A DNA stretch of 64,000 nucleotides from Arthrobacter sp. 18067 (GTDB lineage Bacteria; Actinomycetota; Actinomycetes; Actinomycetales; Micrococcaceae), in NCBI RefSeq assembly GCF_902706295.1, contig NZ_CACSJJ010000007.1, positions 1-64,000 on the forward strand, written 5' to 3'. A program made the position numbers and the translations under genes. Of this stretch, positions 24,684 through 31,046 are shown one piece after another (position 1 is the first letter of the stretch; every line of letters starts with the position of its first letter). The notes beneath the pieces are model-generated. The model was not told where the DNA came from, searched no databases, and saw only the letters and a list, made by a program, of their open reading frames with translations.

Positions 24684-25588
24684 CAGAACTCCGAACTCTC
24701 ATGCTCGAGATCGCCGACAAACTCGCCGGGACGTATATCAACGTCGACGGGTACGCAGGTAATCAATGCTGGGATTCCGCTGCAAGAGTTTCCCAGCTCA
24801 TGGGCCTGCCGGTTATCAACACTGGCGGCAAAGGCCGGTGGCCGGGATGGGCCGGGAACATGTGGGACGCGTTCCCGCAGTCACCCGAGATCGACGCGGC
24901 ATATTACCGGGTCGGGCCGGATCAACCGGCCATGCCCGGCGATAAAGCGATCTGGGGCGATTCCTACTACTACTATCCAGCGACGCACGTCGCGGATGTC
25001 ATCGCCGACGCCGGCGGCCTGCTGCTCTGCCTATCGCAAAACAGCTCGGCCGCACAGCCTGGGCTGCCCGGCTATGACACAGATTCATCCGGGCCGACGA
25101 TCATCCAGCACCTACCAAAGCAGGGGCTACTCGGCTACATCCGGCCCCGCGCAGGCGTCGTTCTGCAGGGCGAAATCATCCAAACAGAGGAAGACATCAT
25201 GGCAACACTCGAGGAAGTCCGGACCGTTGTCCGGGAAGAAATCGCCGCGCTGACTCAGGAAGGCGAAGAAAACAAGCGCAACGCCGGCCCGCTCTTTGGA
25301 GTCTCCGGCAACGTCAAAGCTGCCAAGGTAGCGGCCGAGCAGTCTCTCGAACTGCTGCTGCCCGGGCAGGAGAAGGTCCGCTACGCCGGCCCGATCCCGA
25401 CGATGCTCGCCTCGATCCAAGGCCAACAGGCCGGCCTAATGGAAGCCGTGAAGCAGTTGGCCGCAAAGCCTGGATCACCCGTTGACCTGGCGGCGATCGA
25501 GGCAGCATCCGAGCGCGGCGCCGCCTCGGCCCTGGCGGATCTGCAAGCCACGGCAACGACCACTGTCACACTGCAGCAGGAGGGCTAG
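24680..25588 (+). CDS. Endolysin, CHAP-type peptidoglycan hydrolase
   Basis: A 302-residue protein from GTG 24680. The N-terminal half fits a CHAP amidase/endopeptidase: Cys30 in GNQCWDSAARV, His103 in ATHVADVI and Asn121 in CLSQNS form the expected triad. The C-terminal ~130 residues are a helical module ending ...MEAVKQLAAKPGSPVDLAAIEAA; a similar module ends a protein in prophage C (57033-57404). An in-frame ATG at 25199 with GAGGA upstream could yield the module alone. No signal peptide, so export needs the adjacent holin. Confidence 0.85.
   Translation: MTELRTLMLEIADKLAGTYINVDGYAGNQCWDSAARVSQLMGLPVINTGGKGRWPGWAGNMWDAFPQSPEIDAAYYRVGPDQPAMPGDKAIWGDSYYYYPATHVADVIADAGGLLLCLSQNSSAAQPGLPGYDTDSSGPTIIQHLPKQGLLGYIRPRAGVVLQGEIIQTEEDIMATLEEVRTVVREEIAALTQEGEENKRNAGPLFGVSGNVKAAKVAAEQSLELLLPGQEKVRYAGPIPTMLASIQGQQAGLMEAVKQLAAKPGSPVDLAAIEAASERGAASALADLQATATTTVTLQQEG
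25199..25588 (+). CDS. Possible internal translation product of the endolysin gene
   Basis: In-frame ATG 25199 is preceded by GAGGAAG at a spacing of 5-7 bases and begins MATLEEVRTVVREEIAALTQ, a natural-looking N-terminus right after the CHAP domain. It would give a 129-residue protein consisting only of the C-terminal module. Internal starts in lysin genes are known for mycobacteriophages and other phages. The evidence is the ribosome site and the domain boundary only. Confidence 0.4.
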   Translation: MATLEEVRTVVREEIAALTQEGEENKRNAGPLFGVSGNVKAAKVAAEQSLELLLPGQEKVRYAGPIPTMLASIQGQQAGLMEAVKQLAAKPGSPVDLAAIEAASERGAASALADLQATATTTVTLQQEG

Positions 25589-25590
25589 AC

Positions 25591-25881
25591 GTGACTGGAC
25601 TCCGGATGCTGGGGATCTCGCTGCTGCGCACGTTCGTATCGTGGATATGGGCGCTGGTCATCGGTTGGCTGCTTGTCGCCCTGCCGATTTTTGAACCGTT
25701 CCGCGAGCAGCTACTCGGGCTCTCGGAACTCGCTCTGCCGATCCTGATCGCCGTCATCGGCGCCGCCTGGTATGCACTCTGGCGCTGGCTCGAACCGCGG
25801 ATGCCTGACTGGCTTACCCGGGCCCTGCTCGGCAGCAGCAAGCAGCCGGTCTATGACGACGAGCCAAAGCACCGAGCCTAA
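25591..25881 (+). CDS. Holin
   Basis: A 96-residue protein from GTG 25591, two bases after the endolysin stop. Two membrane helices (residues ~14-33 and 44-66), a short loop and a charged C-terminal tail (KQPVYDDEPKHRA) match small class II-type actinophage holins. It would open the membrane to the CHAP endolysin. Assignment is by topology and position; small holins share little sequence. Confidence 0.75.
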   Translation: MTGLRMLGISLLRTFVSWIWALVIGWLLVALPIFEPFREQLLGLSELALPILIAVIGAAWYALWRWLEPRMPDWLTRALLGSSKQPVYDDEPKHRA

Positions 25882-25887
25882 TCAGAA

Positions 25888-25921
25888 CAAAGGACCCCAC
25901 CCGTCCGGGTGGGGTCCTTTG
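25888..25921 (+). terminator. Rho-independent terminator ending the late operon
   Basis: A perfect 15-bp stem (25888-25902 with 25907-25921) around the GTCC tetraloop, followed by TCGTT. It ends prophage A's rightward late transcription and also faces the 3' end of the leftward cargo gene at 25925, so it probably works in both directions. Confidence 0.9.
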
Positions 25922-25924
25922 TCG

Positions 25925-27703
25925 TTAAGAGACCGTTGAAGGGGAATTGCCCGCGATATGCGCAGCCCATGCTTGTGGCTGGTGTTCTTGGCATGGTTCG
26001 GACAGGGTGCCTTTTCCACAGATTGCACAGATGAGCCGACCGTTTACGGTGGCGTCCTCGATGTCGTCCGAAGCCCCAAATGTTCCATCATGGTGGGCCC
26101 TCGGCGCTAGGTCTACCGCGGGCTCAGGCGCTATCGGGGTGCGCAGTACCCAAGCGACGGTCAGGCAGTAGTTCAGATCCTTTGTTTCAATCCCGTTCGG
26201 ATGCGAGAATCTTCCGTGAAGGGCGCCGTATTCAAGCGCCGCCCTTGCGTTGGAAATCATCTCCGGCCCTACGAAGCTCTGAACTGCAGGATCATTGACG
26301 GCCGCCGCGCCGTCAGCCAGGAACTCGGTAAAGCCGTACTCGCTGCTCTGCTCGGCGAGTCCAGATTCCCAGTCTTCCTGCGCGTACACGGTCCCTGGTT
26401 CGATGTTGTCCATGACGTCCAACACAGTAAGGTTTTCGAGGTTCTTGCTGGTGGGTGCTTTGCTGTCCTTGTCATAGGGCATATGCGCGAGCCCCGGCAC
26501 AAGACTTTCCATCACGTCAAAATACAGCTGTCGGCTTGTGACAACTTCGGGGTAGTCAGCAACGAATTCGAGTTCCGCGCTGTTGAGCATGGAAAGAACG
26601 ACCGAGCTGTGAGGCCGATGACCGAAATGGAACCTGTTCCGGAACTCCCGATAGTGCGCTTGCATTGGGTCCATCTCAGGAAGCCATGACTTCAAATAGT
26701 CCACTGATTCCAAGAAGTCGCCTCGCCAAGCGCCGTAGAAGTGCGCAGGGAAGTCCTGTTCTTGTTTGTCGGCCACTCTCGTGGGCAAGCTACCCGCGTA
26801 TGCATTCCTGTATATTTCGCCGCCTGCGCCGTGGCAGTGCATCGCGAAGGGGTGGGAGCCTACCTTATTGAAGTACGTCAATAGGTAGTTGCCCATGCAA
26901 CCATCGCGCCACGATACCGGGGCCCGCCCTTTCCTGAGGCGGGCTCCGATTCTAGCTCCGGGCTTGTTCAACTCGAGCCCGTACTCTTTTGCGATTCCCG
27001 ACGCGGAAACGAAGTCTTCTGTTTGCTTCTCGTTGCTTCTCAAGTCGATACGGTCCGCAGCGCCCTCAACGGCCGAGGCTGCGGCGCGCACGATAGCGAA
27101 GACGGTCCGCGAGTCGATCCCGCCCGACAGATCGCATTCAAGATGCGCCCGACGGTCAGCCAGTATGCCGGCGATGCGGGAAACCCAAAGCTCGAGGAAG
27201 TTCGAAAGCCCTTCCGCGTATGTGGCCGGTCGCTTTCCTCTTTCGATTTGGCGGACTTCTAGACGGTCACCGCGAAGGACTATGACATGCCCCGATGGTG
27301 CTACTCGGATTCCCTCGAACACGGTGTGGAACGAAGCCATTTGGTCAGTGAGACGGCCCCGGGACCCCAGCCCCGTCAGTTGCGCGTAGTTGGGTCGGAT
27401 GCGGACGTTATTGTCTCGGAGGTGGTCGGCCAGCGCGGCGAGTGAGGTAGATACCGCCCACACGTCATCGGCCTGGTAGTAAAACAGGCGCGACATGCCC
27501 ATTGCATCTACGCCGAATTCCCAGTCGTTCCCTGCGCGGCGGACGTTGACGTAGCAGCCATCATTCCCGGGACCAATCGGATGTCCTGTCTCGGTGTTCC
27601 TCTGCCGTGCGCCGTAGGGGCCATAGACGTAATCAGCGCCTACGAAGCAATAGCCCTGGAACTGCTCATGGGGAGCGTTCGTAAATGTGGAATACAAGAT
27701 CAT
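25925..27703 (-). CDS. Asparagine-synthetase-like (ATP-PPase) protein, prophage cargo
   Basis: A 592-residue protein of the asparagine synthase/lasso-cyclase superfamily. The N-terminal Ntn-type domain (YVYGPYGARQR..., GVDAMGMSRLFYY) lacks the Cys2 nucleophile of glutamine-using AsnB, so it cannot hydrolyse glutamine. The synthetase domain has the PP-loop ECDLSGGIDSRTVFA near residue 190, so ATP-dependent adenylation is likely. The last 35 residues carry CAICGK...EPCQEHQP (C-x2-C-x8-C-x2-H), shared with the early phage protein at 2718-3101. It is antisense to the late genes. Substrate unknown; amidation or cyclisation of a carboxylate is a family-level guess. Confidence 0.8.
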   Translation of the reverse strand: MILYSTFTNAPHEQFQGYCFVGADYVYGPYGARQRNTETGHPIGPGNDGCYVNVRRAGNDWEFGVDAMGMSRLFYYQADDVWAVSTSLAALADHLRDNNVRIRPNYAQLTGLGSRGRLTDQMASFHTVFEGIRVAPSGHVIVLRGDRLEVRQIERGKRPATYAEGLSNFLELWVSRIAGILADRRAHLECDLSGGIDSRTVFAIVRAAASAVEGAADRIDLRSNEKQTEDFVSASGIAKEYGLELNKPGARIGARLRKGRAPVSWRDGCMGNYLLTYFNKVGSHPFAMHCHGAGGEIYRNAYAGSLPTRVADKQEQDFPAHFYGAWRGDFLESVDYLKSWLPEMDPMQAHYREFRNRFHFGHRPHSSVVLSMLNSAELEFVADYPEVVTSRQLYFDVMESLVPGLAHMPYDKDSKAPTSKNLENLTVLDVMDNIEPGTVYAQEDWESGLAEQSSEYGFTEFLADGAAAVNDPAVQSFVGPEMISNARAALEYGALHGRFSHPNGIETKDLNYCLTVAWVLRTPIAPEPAVDLAPRAHHDGTFGASDDIEDATVNGRLICAICGKGTLSEPCQEHQPQAWAAHIAGNSPSTVS

Positions 27704-27777
27704 GGTCCCCGGGTGTCCTTCTAATGGCGGTGTCGATGTGACGTCTCCGAAAGCATAACGCGCAAATCGTGCGACTT

Positions 27778-27807
27778 TTGTCGGCCTTGAGATGGTAGAG
27801 CTACACT
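27778..27807 (+). promoter_or_regulatory. Promoter of tRNA-Arg
   Basis: TTGTCG (27778-27783) and TACACT (27802-27807) are separated by 18 bases and lie 13 bases before the tRNA. They fit a SigA-type promoter for the tRNA. Confidence 0.55.
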
Positions 27808-27819
27808 GTATTGCGCCCG

Positions 27820-27892
27820 GCCCCAGTAGCTCAGGGGATAGAGCAGAGGCTTTCTAATCCTCCGGTCGGGGGTTCGATTCCCTCCTGGGGCA
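27820..27892 (+). tRNA. tRNA-Arg (TCT)
   Basis: A full 73-nt cloverleaf. Acceptor GCCCCAG pairs with CTGGGGC, and the D arm is GCTC...GAGC. The anticodon loop TTTCTAA gives anticodon TCT (Arg, AGA). The T arm is GGGGG-TTCGATT-CCCTC with discriminator A and no encoded CCA. One oddity: the base of the anticodon loop has a C-T mismatch (positions 31-39). Its 3' half (27862-27894) is repeated exactly at 29893-29925, so it serves as an integration target or was rebuilt by integration. Confidence 0.88.
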
Positions 27893-27894
27893 CA
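27855..27894 (+). repeat. Attachment-site repeat, copy 1 (tRNA-Arg 3' half)
   Basis: 33 bp (27862-27894) are identical to 29893-29925, and the match extends to 39 of 40 bp if one mismatch at 27861 is allowed. It covers variable loop, T arm and acceptor stem of the tRNA, the classic core used by tyrosine integrases. The integrase gene at 27941-28846 is adjacent. Confidence 0.8.
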
Positions 27895-27898
27895 TGGT

Positions 27899-27934
27899 AA
27901 GGGGCCGGCCACATTTTGTGGCCGGCCCCTTTTC
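27899..27934. terminator. Bidirectional terminator between tRNA-Arg and integrase
   Basis: AAGGGGCCGGCCACA and its complement TGTGGCCGGCCCCTT form a long stem with a very short TTT loop, followed by TTCTTG. It lies between the tRNA and the convergent integrase gene and can stop both transcripts. Confidence 0.85.
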
Positions 27935-27940
27935 TTGTGC

Positions 27941-28846
27941 TTAGGCTGCGATCCGTTCAAGCTCGGGACTGCTTTCGGTCTGCCGTTTCCTCCCTGACCG
28001 TTCGGGCATGTCAACGGTAGGGAGCGAGTCGAAGCCGTGGCGAATGCCTTCCGGGCGAAGCTTGAGATACACAGTCGTAGTGTCCATGTTGGAATGCCGC
28101 ATGCTGCGCTGAACAACAAAGTCACTAACGCCGGCGTCGTGCATCTCAGTTGCGAGGGACGCCCGCAAATCGTGAGGACGATGCTTGAGGCCGGCGCGTT
28201 TGATCGCCTCGCCGATGAGCCCGGATACTGAGTTGCCAATGATGTGCCCCTCGCCTGGTTCGGGGAACAACCGGTTCGGCGTTCGGTTCGGAAACCAATA
28301 GCCGGCCTTCGGCATCTGCAGGAAGTAGGGCCAGATCGCCTCGGGGACGGGCAGGGTCGCCTGTTTCCTTCCTTTGCCGATCGTGGTGAGCGTCTTCGCT
28401 GTCCAGTCGATGTCGTCGCCGTTGACCGCCGCGATCTCGGACACGCGCAACCCGAGGTAATAGTGAAGTGCAACCATGACCCGAGTCTTACGGTAGATCC
28501 CGCCGTGAAGCAGTGTGTTGATTTCGTCGATGCTGAACGGATTCGGTTCACGCTTGCGAGTGGCAACGCGGGGGAGTCGGTAGGCGGGATTGTCCAGCCG
28601 CAGCTCTTCATCCTGCATCCAGGCGAAAAAGGTATGCAGCCCGGAACGCCTGTGAACACGGGTCGAGTTGGACCAATTTTGCTTAGCGGTCCAGTGGATA
28701 AGATCACGCCTGGTCACTGTCTCTAGACTCTCGACGTCGCGCGCCAGTTGGCGGATAAAGATCAGGCGCTCCCTGATCGTCTTCGGCGTGAGGTCGGCTG
28801 CTTTCATGCAGGCAGTCCAGTAGCTCAGCGTGTCTTCCGTGTTCAT
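27941..28846 (-). CDS. int: Tyrosine-type integrase
   Basis: A 301-residue phage/XerD-type recombinase. The N-terminal SAM-like DNA-binding domain (about 1-95) is followed by the catalytic domain with LGLRVSEIAA (Arg), TIGKGRKQA (Lys on the beta-hairpin), RPHDLRASLAT (H-x-x-R), MRHSNMDTT (His) and the nucleophile Tyr in TTTVYLK. All residues are present, so it should be active. It lies between two copies of the tRNA-Arg 3' half, which are its likely att cores. CAGGGGG upstream of ATG 28846 acts as ribosome site. It may serve prophage A or a separate 2-kb element. Confidence 0.93.
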   Translation of the reverse strand: MNTEDTLSYWTACMKAADLTPKTIRERLIFIRQLARDVESLETVTRRDLIHWTAKQNWSNSTRVHRRSGLHTFFAWMQDEELRLDNPAYRLPRVATRKREPNPFSIDEINTLLHGGIYRKTRVMVALHYYLGLRVSEIAAVNGDDIDWTAKTLTTIGKGRKQATLPVPEAIWPYFLQMPKAGYWFPNRTPNRLFPEPGEGHIIGNSVSGLIGEAIKRAGLKHRPHDLRASLATEMHDAGVSDFVVQRSMRHSNMDTTTVYLKLRPEGIRHGFDSLPTVDMPERSGRKRQTESSPELERIAA

Positions 28847-28873
28847 TGTTGCCCCCTGGCTATGATTGAAGAT

Positions 28874-28914
28874 TTCAGTATTTTCTACACTGAATTACTC
28901 GATCCTGCGGATCG
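28874..28914. promoter_or_regulatory. Paired palindromes in integrase control region
   Basis: TTCAGT (28874-28879) with ACTGAA (28889-28894) and CGATCC (28900-28905) with GGATCG (28909-28914) are two adjacent inverted repeats only 28-70 bases upstream of the integrase start. They are candidate operators or arm-type integrase/excisionase sites. No experimental or motif support beyond symmetry. Confidence 0.4.
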
Positions 28915-28947
28915 ATAATCTGGAAGGTTCCTGATGGTGGGGGATCG

Positions 28948-28976
28948 GGGCCTGCATCGCAGGCCCTTTGCTTTTG
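28948..28976 (+). terminator. Terminator-like hairpin
   Basis: An 8-bp perfect stem GGGCCTGC/GCAGGCCC (28948-28955 with 28959-28966), loop ATC, followed by TTTGCTTTT. A rightward terminator without an obvious gene upstream; it may end a decayed transcript or insulate the integrase region. Confidence 0.6.
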
Positions 28977-29489
28977 GTTTTGCCGATACCGCAGAGGGAG
29001 GGAAGGGAGGGGGAGGGCAGGGGCCTGCCTTGTCAGAACCAAGCAAAAAAAATTTGTTGGTTCGTTCAAGGCAAGCTGTGACTGTGACACCGCGTCGGTC
29101 GGTTGGTCGTCGTCGGTTGGCTGCCCGTGAGGGCAGCTAGCAAGGCCTCGGGCATTACTCCGGGGCAGTGGCGGCATGTGCGCACGGATCTGGTGAAACG
29201 ACATTAGATGTGGCTTCACGATCGGTCTTGGCACTCCTTCGCATGTGCGGCCTTTCGGCTCGCTTTATCAACCCTGCCCGTGCGCTCGAAAAAGGAACTG
29301 GCTCTGACCCAGTAAGCAGCCCACAGAATCCGGGCTTAGCGTGTTGTGTGATCGCGTGATGACCAGGCGGGGTAGCCGTACCGCCTCTGTTATGAGGGCG
29401 CGATACAGCCACACGGGTATGGAAAATGGGCACGGCAATAGTTAGACTGTTACCGCGAGCAGGGTCCGTAGCCGGGGACTGTTCGCCAA

Positions 29490-29520
29490 GCCGGTCGGAT
29501 GTTTGCAGCATCCGACCGGC
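29490..29520. terminator. 12-bp stem-loop upstream of small ORF
   Basis: GCCGGTCGGATG (29490-29501) pairs perfectly with CATCCGACCGGC (29509-29520), loop TTTGCAG. On the minus strand it follows the small gene at 29538-29792 and could be its terminator, although T-richness is weak. Confidence 0.5.
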
Positions 29521-29537
29521 ATTAATCGTTAAGTGGG

Positions 29538-29792
29538 TTAGATCGGCTCCGAAATGGAGCGATTTGTTTGGAACGACTTCACGCCGGGAAAGCGTTCACG
29601 GTTCCGGGCATCTCGTAGCGGGCCAATGATGTCGCCAGTAGCTTCAAAGTCGTAACGCTCGGCGCGGTACAGCCCTGCCCTGTCGAAGAAGTAATCAGGA
29701 TTCCGTCCTGCCTGGAGGCATTGGGGCCCGAGGGCCGCATAGTGGCCTTCCTCTAGGCGAGCTTCGTTGACGCGCTGCCATACGCTGCTCAC
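29538..29792 (-). CDS. Small hypothetical protein next to att site
   Basis: An 84-residue ORF from GTG 29792, nine bases after GGAG. The longer open frame upstream runs through the tRNA-derived repeat and is not credible. Sequence such as DYFFDRAGLYRAERYDFEATGDIIGPLRDARNRERFPGVKSF looks protein-like (Tyr/Phe/Asp-rich, even composition). No family recognised. It lies between integrase and the outer att copy, so it is probably part of the mobile element. Confidence 0.5.
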   Translation of the reverse strand: MSSVWQRVNEARLEEGHYAALGPQCLQAGRNPDYFFDRAGLYRAERYDFEATGDIIGPLRDARNRERFPGVKSFQTNRSISEPI

Positions 29793-29885
29793 GCTGCGAT
29801 CTCCGAGGGGTGATCTTCGAAGATCGGGCGGCGACGGACGGGGAAGCTTACGACCGTGCCGGGTCCTTCTGAATCTCCAACCTTG

Positions 29886-29925
29886 TAATCCGCCGGTCGG
29901 GGGTTCGATTCCCTCCTGGGGCACA
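29886..29925 (+). repeat. Attachment-site repeat, copy 2 (tRNA 3' half remnant)
   Basis: 33 exact bp of the tRNA-Arg 3' half (29893-29925), preceded by the stretch CTTGTAATCC, which reads like an anticodon loop with TGT rather than TCT. There is no 5' tRNA half, so it is a remnant left by integration. Host genes start immediately to the right, marking this as the right junction of a mobile element. Confidence 0.8.
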
Positions 29926-29930
29926 AAATG

Positions 29931-29963
29931 CATCCCCCTTGGAACAAGCGTCCAAGGGGGATG
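29931..29963. terminator. Terminator downstream of att remnant and SRPBCC gene
   Basis: A 13-bp perfect stem (29931-29943 with 29951-29963), loop ACAAGCG. It lies 5 bases from the 3' end of the leftward SRPBCC gene. Probably the original terminator of the host tRNA and of the convergent gene. Confidence 0.75.
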
Positions 29964-29967
29964 ACGC

Positions 29968-30405
29968 TTATGGCCTCGACTCAAGAAATTCCTTGAGATT
30001 CTGCAGCACCAACTGCCAAGTGGCAGTCGACTGCTCCACCTCTTCATCACTGGAATTGTTGCTCTGACTGATCGTCACCGTTGTTCCGTCAGCTGCTTCG
30101 GCCACCCTGTACTCCACAGTGTGGTAATTTTCCGGAGCGTCAGGAAGCCCCGAGGTCGGGCTGTAGTGCGTGGTCTTCAACAACTCCGGGGGATCGAAGG
30201 CGAGGATCGTCCCTTTGTCCTCGTAGCCCTTGCCGTTGTACTCCCCGGAGTACGTAATCGGATCGCCTACCTGCCAGGTGGTCGCGACGTTGGTTCCGAG
30301 GAAGTACTGCTGGATGAGCGCAGGATCAGTCAGGGCCTCCCACACTCTTTCGGGCGGGGCAGGGACGGTGGTCGATGCGACTGCATCACGTGCTTGTCCG
30401 CTCAT
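29968..30405 (-). CDS. SRPBCC / AHSA1-family protein
   Basis: A 145-residue START/AHSA1-like domain protein. VPAPPERVWEALTDPALIQQYFLGTNVATTWQVGDPITYSG near the N-terminus is the family signature, followed by a beta-rich ligand pocket and a C-terminal helix (ATWQLVLQNLKEFLESR). Such proteins bind hydrophobic ligands or act with ArsR-type regulators; function here is unknown. ATG 30405 has GGAG at 9 bases; an alternative ATG lies at 30420. First host gene to the right of the att junction. Confidence 0.85.
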   Translation of the reverse strand: MSGQARDAVASTTVPAPPERVWEALTDPALIQQYFLGTNVATTWQVGDPITYSGEYNGKGYEDKGTILAFDPPELLKTTHYSPTSGLPDAPENYHTVEYRVAEAADGTTVTISQSNNSSDEEVEQSTATWQLVLQNLKEFLESRP

Positions 30406-30501
30406 AGTGCTGCTCTCCATTCCTCAACCCTGACGGCGAAACCATCCGGGAGAAACGCTACGCCGTTCGGGATTCTGTGTGAATGGCACAATGGCTAGGT
30501 G

Positions 30502-30990
30502 ATGAGCACGAGAACCGCCCGGATTTGCGGCAGGGCAGCAGATGCAGCGAAAGTCCGCGTCGCCGGATTGGCTTTGGTCATTGCCGCGGCATTGATGATG
30601 ACGGGCTGCACGGCTTCCCCCGGGTTATCCGCGGGCCAGGAGGCCGCCACGCCGGCACCTTCCACCAGCTCCGACGTCACGGGCACCGTGGATCCCGCCG
30701 TTGCCGCGACTACCGCCGCAGTCGAAACGACGTTGAAGAACCTTGTTGCCGGTAATCCCAAACCAGACCGGGAAGCGTTACGGGCGGCCTTGGTTTCTGC
30801 CGGCATTCCAAAGGCCAATGTTGAGGTTTCAGTGAGCCGGACGCCAACCGGCCTTGACGTCGACGCAATGGAAGCCGCGGCCCTGACCGGGAAAAGCTGT
30901 GTCATGGGGCAGATCCGCGACGGTGGTGTGACAGTAACAGTGCTGCCGGCGCTGGCCACCGGAAAATGCTTCATCGGAGACGCCCGCTAG
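30502..30990 (+). CDS. DUF6993-type lipoprotein
   Basis: A 162-residue secreted lipoprotein. Positively charged start, hydrophobic segment (VAGLALVIAAALMMTGC) with lipobox MTGC, then an Ala/Thr/Ser-rich linker and a small C-terminal domain (DREALRAALVSAGIPKANVEVSVSRTPTGLDVDAM...) matching the Arthrobacter DUF6993 family. GTG 30499 is an alternative start. Function unknown; membrane-anchored on the outer face. Confidence 0.85.
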   Translation: MSTRTARICGRAADAAKVRVAGLALVIAAALMMTGCTASPGLSAGQEAATPAPSTSSDVTGTVDPAVAATTAAVETTLKNLVAGNPKPDREALRAALVSAGIPKANVEVSVSRTPTGLDVDAMEAAALTGKSCVMGQIRDGGVTVTVLPALATGKCFIGDAR

Positions 30991-31046
30991 CTGCACCAAG
31001 GTCCTCGAATGTGAGTTATGTACGCCTAGCCATTAGATTTAAGGGC

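Larger units (their letters stand above)
1..27703. mobile_element. Prophage A (HK97-type siphovirus), left end outside window
   Basis: The block holds a canonical siphophage gene order: HNH, small and large terminase, portal, prohead protease, major capsid, connectors, tail tube, tail chaperones, tape measure, minor tail proteins, endolysin, holin. All are on the plus strand and tightly overlapped. The structural genes look intact, with no visible frameshift apart from the expected tail-chaperone slip. Early and immunity genes lie left of the window. The right boundary is uncertain: it is either near the asparagine-synthetase-like cargo gene or at the tRNA-derived repeat ending at 29925, which would include the integrase. 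Confidence 0.9.
28847..29537. other. Non-coding region upstream of integrase
   Basis: About 690 bases with no convincing gene: the open frames on either strand have no ribosome sites and shadow-like composition. It contains two palindromes at 28874-28894 and 28900-28914, a terminator-like hairpin at 28948-28966 and another at 29490-29520. It is the expected place for attP arms and for integrase control, or for a decayed immunity/excisionase region. Confidence 0.5.

Noticed and set aside
25925..27703. Lasso-peptide or lanthipeptide cluster around the Asn-synthetase-like gene
   Set aside because: No precursor peptide ORF, B-protein/protease or transporter is found next to it, so a stand-alone cargo enzyme is the safer reading.
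29155..29511. 118-residue minus-strand ORF between integrase and att copy 2
   Set aside because: Begins inside a perfect hairpin, composition is unstructured and Pro/Arg/His-rich, and there is no ribosome site.
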